A stretch of 64,000 nucleotides of DNA from Halarchaeum grantii (GTDB lineage: Archaea > Halobacteriota > Halobacteria > Halobacteriales > Halobacteriaceae): contig NZ_BMPF01000001.1 in the NCBI RefSeq assembly GCF_014647455.2, positions 806,001 to 870,000 on the forward strand, in the 5' to 3' direction. A program made the translations under genes and the position numbers. Shown here in pieces: positions 57,071 through 64,000 of the stretch. The notes below the pieces were generated by a model. The model saw only the letters and a program-made list of their open reading frames with translations. It did not search any database and had not been told where the DNA came from. Each line of letters starts with the position of its first letter. The first letter of the stretch is position 1.

Positions 57071-58297
57071 TTACTGAACGTAGGCGGCGTAGCCGGGCGT
57101 GCCGGACTCCTCGTCGCGCTGGATCTTCGCGAGGGCGTCCTCGAAGTCCGCCATCGTCACCTCGTCGCGGCCGTCGCGGATCGCGAACATGCCGGCCTCC
57201 GTGGTGAGCGACTCGAGCTCCGCGCCGCTGAAGCCGTCGGTCTTCCGGGCGAGCGACGCGTAATCGACGGCTTCCGCGAGGTTCATCCCGCGCGTGTGGA
57301 TGTCGAGGATGCGCTCGCGGGCCGCCTGATCGGGCTCGGGCACCTCGATGAGCCGATCGAAGCGCCCCGGGCGCAGGATCGCCGAGTCGAGCATGTCGAA
57401 GCGGTTGGTGGCGGCGATGATGCGGACGTCGCCGCGCTCGTCGAAGCCGTCCATCTCGTTGAGGAGCTGCATCATCGTGCGCTGGACCTCCGCGTCGCCC
57501 GACGTCTTCGAGTCCGTGCGCTCGGCGGCGACGGCGTCGATCTCGTCGATGAAGAGGATGGCGGGCTCCTCCTGCTCGGCGAGGTCGAAGAGGTCGCGCA
57601 CGAGACGCGAGCCCTCCCCGATGAACTTCTGGACGAGCTCGGAGCCGGCCATCTTGATGAACGTCGCGTCCGTCTCGTTCGCGACGGCCTTCGCCATCAT
57701 CGTCTTCCCCGTCCCCGGCGGCCCGTGCAGGAGCACGCCGCTCGGCGGCTCGACGCCGACCAGCTCGAACTGCTCGGGGTTGACGAGCGGGTCCTCGACG
57801 GCTTCGCGAACCTCGCGGAGTTCCGCGTCGAGGCCGCCGATGTCCTCGTACTCGACGCTCGGCGACTGGTCGACCTCCATCGCCTGCGCGCGGGCGTCCG
57901 TCTCCGCGTCGAGGACGTCCTGAATGCTGAAGGAGTCGTTGATCGTGACGCGGTCGCCGACCTCGATGCGTTCGCGCATCCGGTCGGAGACTTCCGTCAG
58001 GACCTCCTGATTGTTCCCGTGTTGCTTGACGACCGCGCCGTCCTCGGAGAAGTCCTCGACGGTCGCGAGGTAGAGCGACGCCGTCTTCAGCGCGTCGTTC
58101 TCGCGCTGGAGGTCGTCGACTTCCTCGCGGAGGTCCTCGTGGTGGTCTTGGACCGCGTCGAGTTGGTCCTCGAGTTGTTCGTTCACCTCGAGGAGCTCCC
58201 GGAGGTGATCCCTGAGCGCCGCCAGCCGCTCTTCCGGGCTCGACTCGGGGTCGAGCTCGAGCGTCGGCCGGTCCGGTAGAGTAGGACTACGAGACAT
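57071..58297 (-). CDS. pan: Proteasome-activating nucleotidase PAN
   Basis: A 408-residue AAA ATPase that unfolds proteins and opens the 20S proteasome gate. An N-terminal coiled coil (about 20-75), an OB domain (about 75-140) and the AAA core with Walker A GPPGTGKT near 190-197, Walker B LFIDEID near 248-254, and the arginine fingers (LRPGRFDR) are intact. The C-terminus ends AAYVQ, where the Tyr is third from the end rather than the penultimate Tyr of the HbYX motif. One of probably two PAN paralogues. Confidence 0.95.
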   Translation of the reverse strand: MSRSPTLPDRPTLELDPESSPEERLAALRDHLRELLEVNEQLEDQLDAVQDHHEDLREEVDDLQRENDALKTASLYLATVEDFSEDGAVVKQHGNNQEVLTEVSDRMRERIEVGDRVTINDSFSIQDVLDAETDARAQAMEVDQSPSVEYEDIGGLDAELREVREAVEDPLVNPEQFELVGVEPPSGVLLHGPPGTGKTMMAKAVANETDATFIKMAGSELVQKFIGEGSRLVRDLFDLAEQEEPAILFIDEIDAVAAERTDSKTSGDAEVQRTMMQLLNEMDGFDERGDVRIIAATNRFDMLDSAILRPGRFDRLIEVPEPDQAARERILDIHTRGMNLAEAVDYASLARKTDGFSGAELESLTTEAGMFAIRDGRDEVTMADFEDALAKIQRDEESGTPGYAAYVQ

Positions 58298-58381
58298 CCG
58301 TTACCCGATGCTACGGCCCGCACAAAGAAGTTCCTTTGGGTCACGGACACGAACCGGGGTTCGCGGCCCTGAGACGCGGCG

Positions 58382-60178
58382 TTACGCGAGGAGCAGGTCC
58401 TCCGAGCGGTCGAGGTACTCCCGGTAGACGTCGATGGCGGACTCGATGGGTGCCGGCGAGGACATGTCGACGCCGGCGTCCCGGAGCAGTTCGAGCGGGT
58501 ACTTGCGCGAGCCGCTCTGCAGGAAGTCGACGTACGCCTCCGCGGCGTCCGCGTCGCCCGCGAGGATGTCCTGCGTGAGCGCGACGGCGGCGCTGATGCC
58601 CGTGCTGTACTGGTAGACGTAGTAGCTGTAGTGGAAGTGCGGGATGCGCATCCACTCCCGAACGATGCGGTCGTCGACGGCGGCGTTCGCGTAGAACTCG
58701 CGCTTGAGGTCGCCGTACACCTCGTCGAGCGCGTCCGGCGTCAGCGGCTCGCCGTTCTCCTCCATCGTGTGGATCGTGTGCTCGAACTCCGCGAACAGCG
58801 TCTGGCGGAAGAGCGTCGAGCGGAAGCGTTCGAGGTACTGGTCGAGGACGTGGGCGCGTAGCGCGTCGTCGTCCGTCGTCTCCAGCAGGTGGTGGGTCAG
58901 GAGGCTCTCGTTCACCGTCGAGGCGACCTCCGCGACGAAGATCTCGTAGTCGTTGTAGACGTAGGGCTGGTGCTCGCTCGAGAGCTGGCTGTGCAGGGAG
59001 TGTCCGAGCTCGTGCGCGAGCGTGTAGACCGAGTCGAGGTCGCCCTGGTAGTTCATCAGGATGAACGGCTGGGTGTCGTACGTGCCGCCGGAGTACGCGC
59101 CCGAGCGCTTGCCCCGGTTCTCGTAGACGTCCACCCAGCCCGACTCGAGGCCCTCGGCGACCCGCGACTGGTAGTCCTCGCCGAGCGGCGCGACCGCCTC
59201 GACGATGTGGTCGCAGGCCGTTCCGTAGTCGATGTCGGGCTCCTCGGCGTCCGTCAGCGGCATGTAGACGTCGTACATCTCCAGCTCGTCGACGCCGAGC
59301 GCGCGCTCCTTCAGGTCGACGTGCCGGTGGAGCGCGTCGAGGTTCTCGCGAACCGTCGCGACGAGGTTGTCGTACACCTCCTCGGGGATGTTCGGGCCGT
59401 CGAGCGCGGCCGCCCGAGCGGTGTCGTAGTTCCTCGCGCGCGCCAGTTTCACGTCCGACTTCGTCGAGTACTGCAAAGAGGAGCCGATCGTGTTCCGCAC
59501 CTCCGAGATGCGGTCGTAGAAGGACTCGTGAACGGTGCGTCGGAACTCGCGGTCGCGCTCCTTCAGGAGCGTCGTGAAGTTCGACTGCGTGATCGTGACG
59601 TCCTCGCCGTCGGGGTCCTCGACGGTCGGGAACTCGAGGTCGGCGTTCGTGAGCATCCCGTAGATGTCGCTGGACGCCCCCAGTACCTCGCCGAACTCGG
59701 AGATGAGCTCCTCGACCTCCGCCGAGCGCGTGTGCGCCTTCATCCGGAAGACGTCGTCGAGGTAGTGCTCGTAGAGTTCGAGCCCCGGCGTCTCGGCGAC
59801 CATCGCCTCAAGTTCGTCGCGCGAGAGCGACTGGAGTTCGGGTTCGAGGAAGCTCGTCGCCGCCGAGAGCTGCGAGGAGAGCGCGGACCCCCGGGACTTC
59901 AGTCCCTGTGCGTCCTGGTTCCGCGTGTCCTCGTCCGAGCGCATCCGCGCGTACGACGAGAGCGTCGAGACGGTCCGCGCGACCTCCTCGTACGCCTCCA
60001 AGAACTCGAGGAGCGTCTCGCCGTCCTCGGCGACGCGCCCCTCGTACTCCTTCAGCGCCGAAATTCGCTCCTTCGCCCACTCGAACTCCGTCTCCCACTC
60101 CTCCGTGGAGTCGTAGACGCTGTCGAGGTCCCACTTGTACGCCGACTCGATCTCCTCGCGTTCGGGGACGCTACTCAT
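58382..60178 (-). CDS. pepF: Oligoendopeptidase F (M3 family)
   Basis: A 598-residue zinc metallopeptidase that cuts short peptides in the cytoplasm, acting downstream of the proteasome. The zinc site HELGHSLHSQ begins at H389, with the third ligand E further on in AEVASTVNESL. Other features are the helical N-terminal channel and MNYQGDLDSVYTLAHEL. The length of about 600 residues is typical. It lies next to pan, both on the minus strand; peptide breakdown after PAN-proteasome action makes a functional link plausible. Confidence 0.95.
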   Translation of the reverse strand: MSSVPEREEIESAYKWDLDSVYDSTEEWETEFEWAKERISALKEYEGRVAEDGETLLEFLEAYEEVARTVSTLSSYARMRSDEDTRNQDAQGLKSRGSALSSQLSAATSFLEPELQSLSRDELEAMVAETPGLELYEHYLDDVFRMKAHTRSAEVEELISEFGEVLGASSDIYGMLTNADLEFPTVEDPDGEDVTITQSNFTTLLKERDREFRRTVHESFYDRISEVRNTIGSSLQYSTKSDVKLARARNYDTARAAALDGPNIPEEVYDNLVATVRENLDALHRHVDLKERALGVDELEMYDVYMPLTDAEEPDIDYGTACDHIVEAVAPLGEDYQSRVAEGLESGWVDVYENRGKRSGAYSGGTYDTQPFILMNYQGDLDSVYTLAHELGHSLHSQLSSEHQPYVYNDYEIFVAEVASTVNESLLTHHLLETTDDDALRAHVLDQYLERFRSTLFRQTLFAEFEHTIHTMEENGEPLTPDALDEVYGDLKREFYANAAVDDRIVREWMRIPHFHYSYYVYQYSTGISAAVALTQDILAGDADAAEAYVDFLQSGSRKYPLELLRDAGVDMSSPAPIESAIDVYREYLDRSEDLLLA

Positions 60179-60214
60179 TGTCGAGTCGTGAATCGGAGCG
60201 CTGTTAAGCGTTCC

Positions 60215-61027
60215 TCACCGCTCCGACAGGTCCGCAGCGACGGTGTCCGCGACCCGCGCGAGCGCGCGGTGGCGAGCGCGCTCGTCCGCGAAGAACGCGC
60301 GGGTGTCGGCGGCCGCCCGCTCGTCCGTCTCGAACGACGCGTCGCCGTAGCCGACGTCGACGAGGGCGAGCGGCTCGGGCGCGGCCTCGGGGACGCCCTC
60401 GGGGCCGTCGAGCTCGTCGGCGCCGAGGACGCGCTCGACCTTCGAGAGCGGTGTGGCGCCCGTCGCGACGGCGTGGACGAGCGCGGCGAGGCGGCGGACG
60501 AGTCCCCTCGGGAAGCCGCCGGCGCGCGCCCGCAACGCGAGGAAGTCGCCGTCCGGGTCGACGGTAAGCGAGAGGTCGCGTTCGGTGCCCGTCGCGTCGC
60601 TCGTGAGGTTGTGGAAGTCGTGGGCGCCCGAGAGGGTGCGGGCGGCCGCGCGCGCCCGCTCGGCGTCCGCGTCGGGCGCGTAGAGGTGGTAGACGTACTC
60701 GCGGTAGCGCGCGTGGTGGGTCGCGTGGAAGTCGGCGGGGACGGCCGCGTGCGCCCACGCCCAGACGGCGTCGTGGAGCTCGGCGTTCAGCGCGCGCGGC
60801 GTCAGCCAGTCGGGGCAGTCGAGGGCGACCGTCTGCGCGCGCGCCGAGACGCCGCGGTCGGTCCGCCCGGCGGCCGCGTAGCCCGGCGGCCGCTCGTCGC
60901 CCGCGTCGAGCACGTCGAGCGCGCGGAGCGCGTCGAAGAACGCGTCCTCGACGGTGGGGACGGCCGGCTGGCGCTGGAAGCCGTAGAACGGCCGGCCGTC
61001 GTAGGCGAGGCGGAACGCGCGGCGCAT
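60215..61027 (-). CDS. truA: tRNA pseudouridine(38-40) synthase
   Basis: A 270-residue pseudouridine synthase for tRNA anticodon-stem positions 38-40. It has the start FRLAYDGRPFYGFQRQP, the catalytic D57 in GRTDRGVSA, and RYREYVYHLYAPD. Slightly longer than average at the C-terminus. Its start follows the hisS stop by four bases, so the two form an operon with the larger hisS first. Confidence 0.95.
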   Translation of the reverse strand: MRRAFRLAYDGRPFYGFQRQPAVPTVEDAFFDALRALDVLDAGDERPPGYAAAGRTDRGVSARAQTVALDCPDWLTPRALNAELHDAVWAWAHAAVPADFHATHHARYREYVYHLYAPDADAERARAAARTLSGAHDFHNLTSDATGTERDLSLTVDPDGDFLALRARAGGFPRGLVRRLAALVHAVATGATPLSKVERVLGADELDGPEGVPEAAPEPLALVDVGYGDASFETDERAAADTRAFFADERARHRALARVADTVAADLSER

Positions 61028-61031
61028 CCGC

Positions 61032-62330
61032 CTACTCGAAGTCGTCGTAGCGGGGTTCGTCGTGGTCGCCCGGGAACGCCTCGAGCGGGACCTGCGTCTG
61101 GTCGCCCGACGCCATGTCCTTCACCGTGACGTTCCCCTCCTCGAGGTCGCGCTCGCCGACGATGACGACCGTGTCGGCGTTGATGGAGTCCGCGTAGTTC
61201 ATCTGCGAGCCGAAGGAGCGCCCCGAGACGTCGGTCTCGACGACGTGGCCGCGCTCGCGGAGGGCGCGCGCGACGCCCGCCGCCTCCTCGCGGACATCGC
61301 CAACCTGGAGGACGTAGTAGTCCGTGCGGACCGCCTCTTCCGGCCAGACGCCCGCGCGCTGGCAGAGGAGCGGCAGCGTCGAGTAGCCCGTCGCGAACCC
61401 CACGGCGGGGGTGGGTTGGCCGCCGAAGGACTCGATGAGGTCGTCGTAGCGCCCGCCGCCGAAGACCGAGCGCCCGACCTCGCCGGTGGAGTCGAAGCAC
61501 TCGAAGACGACGCCCGTGTAGTAGTCGAGGCCGCGCGCCGTCGAGAGCGAGACGTCGACGTACTCCCGGACGCCGTAGTCCTCGGTCGCCCGCAGGACCG
61601 CGCGGAGGTTCTTCACCGCGCTCGTGACGCGCTCGGTGTCCGCGAACGCGACGAGGTCCTCGAGGTCGTTCGACGCGATGACGTCGTCGAACGCCTCCGC
61701 CTGCGCGACCGAGAGGCCGGTGCGCGCGAGGCGGTCGACGTAGTCGTCGTGGTCGAGTTTCGCGCGCTTGTCCACGACGCGGATGGCGTCCCGCGTCTGG
61801 ACGTCCGCGTCGAAGCTGTTCAGCACGCCGCCGAGGACGTCGCGGTGGCTCACGCGGAACTCGAAGTCCTCGCCCGTCAGCCCGAGACCCGTCAGCGCGT
61901 CCGCCGCCGTCGCCAGCACCTCGGCGTCCGCCTCGGGCTCGCTCGACCCGAAGAGGTCGACGTTCGTCTGGTAGAACTCCCGGTTGCGCCCGGACTGGGG
62001 CTCCTCGTAGCGCCAGAAGTCGCGCGTCGAGTACCACTTGATGGGCTTCGAGAGCGCCTGCTGTTTCGCGACGACCATCCGCGCCACCGTCGGCGTGAGT
62101 TCGGGCGTGAGCGTGACGTGTCGCCCGCCCTGATCCTCGAAGTCGTAGAGCTCGGTGACGATGTCGCCCCCGGACTTGTCCGTCCACATCTCCGCGCGCT
62201 CCATGGCCGGCGTCCCGATCTCGCGGAAGCCGTAGCGCCGCGCCGCGTCCTCGACGGCGTCCATCGCCTCCCGTCGAGCGCGCATCTCCCCGGGGTAGAA
62301 GTCCCGGAATCCCTTGAGCCGGTCGTACAT
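61032..62330 (-). CDS. hisS: Histidyl-tRNA synthetase
   Basis: A 432-residue class II synthetase. Motif 2 is in the YSTRDFWRYEEPQSGRNREFYQTNVDLFG segment and motif 3 in GGGRYDDLIESFGGQPTPAVGFATG; the class-specific histidine-binding ARGLDYYTG is present. A C-terminal anticodon domain with VVIVGERDLEEGNVTVKDM completes it. The ATG at 62330 gives the family start MYDRLKGFRDFYP; the upstream in-frame ATG at 62360 is not used. It lies upstream of truA. Confidence 0.96.
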   Translation of the reverse strand: MYDRLKGFRDFYPGEMRARREAMDAVEDAARRYGFREIGTPAMERAEMWTDKSGGDIVTELYDFEDQGGRHVTLTPELTPTVARMVVAKQQALSKPIKWYSTRDFWRYEEPQSGRNREFYQTNVDLFGSSEPEADAEVLATAADALTGLGLTGEDFEFRVSHRDVLGGVLNSFDADVQTRDAIRVVDKRAKLDHDDYVDRLARTGLSVAQAEAFDDVIASNDLEDLVAFADTERVTSAVKNLRAVLRATEDYGVREYVDVSLSTARGLDYYTGVVFECFDSTGEVGRSVFGGGRYDDLIESFGGQPTPAVGFATGYSTLPLLCQRAGVWPEEAVRTDYYVLQVGDVREEAAGVARALRERGHVVETDVSGRSFGSQMNYADSINADTVVIVGERDLEEGNVTVKDMASGDQTQVPLEAFPGDHDEPRYDDFE

Positions 62331-62379
62331 ACGGGCGTGTTCGGTGCCGGCGCGCTTCAAGCCTGTCCTTCGGCGACGC

Positions 62380-62504
62380 TCGCGCGCTCTCCCAGTTCGC
62401 GGGTCGTCCCTCCTCGCTCGCGTCTCACCGATACCTACGGGATCGGCCAGTTCGCGTCTCGCTCACGCCCGCGCTCGCGCGTTCGGCGCTGGCGTAGGCA
62501 GCGC
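62380..62504. repeat. GCTCGC-rich gap between hisS and the DMT gene
   Basis: Low-complexity stretch of GCTCGCG and GCGTTCG permutations with no credible ORF, like the tracts at 4286-4380 and 17640-17826. Confidence 0.45.
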
Positions 62505-63377
62505 CTAGCTCGCGATGAGCGCGATCCCCGTCACGGCGAGCGCAGCGGCGGCGAGGCGCGTCCGGAAGCCGTCCTCCGCGAGCAGGTACCCTCCGAGAAC
62601 GACGGCGACGACGGCCTGCGCGTTGATGATGGTGGCCGCGACCGACGCGGACGTCACGGAGAACGTCACCGTCGTGAGGACGCGCCCGACGACGACGACG
62701 GCCGCCGCCGCGACGAACAACGGGAGGTCCTCGCGGATCCCGCCCGCCGGCCAGTCGCGATAGGCGATCGGCGAGAGGATGGCGGCGGCGCCGACGAGGC
62801 TCAGCGGGATCCAGACCGACCCCGGGACGTCGATGTCCTGGAGGACGAGGCGCTTCCCGACGTCGCTCACCGCGTAACACATCGCGGAGAGCAACGCCAG
62901 CTGGACGGCGCGCGAGGACGCGAGGTTCCGAAACGGCTCGAGGAGCGGGCCGCCCTCGTAGTTCGCGAGGTAGATCGCGGCCGTGGCGAAGACCACGCCG
63001 AGCACCTGCAGGGGGCCGAACGCCTCCTGCAAGAAGAGGACTTCGAGCGGGAGGACGAACACCGGCACCACCTTCGCGACGGGTGCGACCAGCGAGACGT
63101 CACCGTCCGCGATGGCGTGCATGAACGTCAGGAAGCCCGCAGCGGCGAGCGCTATCGTCCCGAGCGTGACGAGCGCGCCCATCGCGTCGAGCGGCGGGAG
63201 CGACGGGAACCCGCCGAGGTAGAGCCCGGCCGTCGGGAGGTACCAGAGCGTCGCGCAGACGTTCATCACCACCGCGACGACCGCGCCCGAGTACGCCGAG
63301 AAGTAGCGTTTCAGCGCGTAGAGGTAGCCGCCCCAGACGAAGGCGGCGAGAACGGCGGTGGCGATACCCGAGACCAT
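62505..63377 (-). CDS. EamA/DMT family transporter, second copy
   Basis: A 290-residue membrane protein with ten helices in two repeats. GYLYALKRYFSAYSGAVVAVVMNV and ADGDVSLVAPVAKVVPVFVLPLEVLFLQEAF belong to the first EamA repeat; VTSASVAATIINAQAVVAVVLGGYLLAEDGF to the second. The substrate is unknown. It begins at ATG 63377, with the PDCD5 gene 58 bases further on in the upstream direction on the same strand. Confidence 0.88.
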   Translation of the reverse strand: MVSGIATAVLAAFVWGGYLYALKRYFSAYSGAVVAVVMNVCATLWYLPTAGLYLGGFPSLPPLDAMGALVTLGTIALAAAGFLTFMHAIADGDVSLVAPVAKVVPVFVLPLEVLFLQEAFGPLQVLGVVFATAAIYLANYEGGPLLEPFRNLASSRAVQLALLSAMCYAVSDVGKRLVLQDIDVPGSVWIPLSLVGAAAILSPIAYRDWPAGGIREDLPLFVAAAAVVVVGRVLTTVTFSVTSASVAATIINAQAVVAVVLGGYLLAEDGFRTRLAAAALAVTGIALIAS

Positions 63378-63435
63378 TAGCGGGTATCGGCCGCCAAGAC
63401 GAAAAACCCGTTCGGTTTCGCTCTCAATCGCCCGC

Positions 63436-63795
63436 TCAGCGCCGCTGAATGTCGAAGGACTTCGAGTCCGGCTTCAGCTCCCGCAGCAGCTCCTTCATCT
63501 GGTCCTCGTCGAGCTGGTCCTGAATCCGCCCGGAGCGTCCGAGCGCGACGACCTGCTGTTCGACGCGCTCGGCGAGCTCGGGCTTGCTCATCTTCACCGA
63601 GTTCAGCCGCCGGCGCGCCCCGTCCGAGAGGTACTGGCGGAGCATCGCCTTCTTCTGCTGTTCGGCCTGCTGCGAGGCCTGCTGCTGTGGTTGCTCGCCC
63701 CCGGCGGCGCCGCCCTCCTGCTGTTGCTGCTTCAGCTGCTCCTTCTTCTGCTTGCGAAGCTCCTCGAGTCGGTCGTCGTCCGGGTTCTCACTCAT
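63436..63795 (-). CDS. DNA-binding protein, PDCD5 family
   Basis: A 119-residue protein of the PDCD5/TFAR19 family. A Gln-rich, charged N-terminal helix (about 5-50) precedes the triple-helix core with [35 protein letters not shown] and the C-terminal SFDIQRR. In archaea it binds double-stranded DNA and may work with translation genes; rps19e, its usual neighbour, is not seen immediately upstream within the window. A TATA-like AAGGCTTTTT lies 26-35 bases before the ATG. Confidence 0.9.
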   Translation of the reverse strand: MSENPDDDRLEELRKQKKEQLKQQQQEGGAAGGEQPQQQASQQAEQQKKAMLRQYLSDGARRRLNSVKMSKPELAERVEQQVVALGRSGRIQDQLDEDQMKELLRELKPDSKSFDIQRR

Positions 63796-63820
63796 ACGCC
63801 CACGTAGCCGCTCGAACGGG

Positions 63821-63830
63821 AAAAAGCCTT
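63821..63830 (-). promoter_or_regulatory. TATA box of the PDCD5 gene
   Basis: AAGGCTTTTT on the minus strand, 26-35 bases upstream of the ATG at 63795. Confidence 0.5.
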
Positions 63831-63869
63831 AGTTGGGTGGCGGATCCTGCAGGGGCCGTTCTTCCCTCC

Positions 63870-63889
63870 GGGTCGCGCCGGCGCGACCC
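63870..63889. other. Perfect 20-bp palindrome near window end
   Basis: GGGTCGCGCCGGCGCGACCC is fully self-complementary. It lies between the PDCD5 promoter and whatever begins beyond the window; it may form a hairpin terminator (on the plus strand an A-run follows) or an operator. Confidence 0.5.
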
Positions 63890-63927
63890 TCTCCTCGAAA
63901 AATCTGGACCAAAAACTCCGCAAGCCG

Positions 63928-64000
63928 ATGGCTCGCGAACGCGAAACGGTAAGACGAAAATTCGGGGACTCCCTCTACGAACGGGGTGCCGCCGCACGCG
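63928..64000 (+). CDS. Possible gene start truncated by window end
   Basis: An open frame begins ATG at 63928 (MARERETVRRKFGDSL...) and runs out of the window after 24 codons. The upstream region is AT-rich (CGAAAAATC and CCAAAAACTCC), which could hold a promoter. It is too short to identify; it may not be a gene. Confidence 0.25.
   Translation, partial: MARERETVRRKFGDSLYERGAAAR

Overview
The window is chromosomal DNA of a haloarchaeon (class Halobacteria). The evidence is very high GC with strong GC bias at third codon positions, highly acidic predicted proteins, TATA boxes about 25-35 bases upstream of start codons with little or no leader, and marker genes: CetZ, PAN, TrmY, Pus10, ArcS/RaSEA/TgtA (archaeosine), FO synthase CofG/CofH, a PGF-CTERM surface protein and PilA-type pilins. 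The genus cannot be fixed from the sequence alone. I see no intact insertion sequence, prophage, CRISPR array, rRNA or replication origin.

Layout. 1-5.7 kb: a partial siroheme decarboxylase (heme pathway), a TrpD-like protein, a cyclophilin, a 3Fe-4S ferredoxin, tRNA-Leu(UAA) with a duplicated 3' end, a Usp protein, and two fluoride channels (crcB) preceded by a fluoride riboswitch. This part ends with two decayed Lrp-type RAM-domain fragments facing away from each other. 5.7-17.6 kb: thymidylate kinase, an NDUFA9-like reductase, CetZ with an overlapping membrane-protein gene, three coenzyme F420 genes (cofC, cofG, cofH), and a coupled pair made of a siroheme nitrite/sulfite reductase and an FrhB-type F420-oxidoreductase. 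17.6-22.7 kb: KDPG aldolase and a purine block (purC, purU, purS, purQ). 22.8-36.5 kb: all three archaeosine genes (RaSEA, arcS, tgtA), on the minus strand and interleaved with transporters (azlCD, a KhtTU-like antiporter), a PQQ-propeller lipoprotein and a repeat-rich surface protein.

36.6-44.5 kb: haloarchaeal proteins of unknown function, a DICT-domain protein, two tandem type IV pilins under a palindrome-bearing promoter, tRNA-Pro(CGG), the trmY and pus10 pair that makes N1-methylpseudouridine 54 in tRNA, RNase HII and NucS. 44.7-52.7 kb: secF-secD, small DUF families, glucose-6-phosphate isomerase with a CPBP protease, a PRC-barrel/Nob1 pair and a DMT transporter. 52.7-64 kb: aIF5B, a membrane histidine kinase, arginine decarboxylase, PAN, PepF, truA-hisS, another DMT transporter and PDCD5.

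The most interesting points are: the reductase plus F420-oxidoreductase operon, which resembles a split F420-dependent sulfite reductase; an uncharacterised gene translationally coupled to arcS; the riboswitch-controlled fluoride channel pair; the CetZ-overlapping membrane protein; the decayed RAM gene pair; the tRNA-Leu 3' duplication; and a perfect 16-bp palindrome touching the TATA box of the pilin genes.
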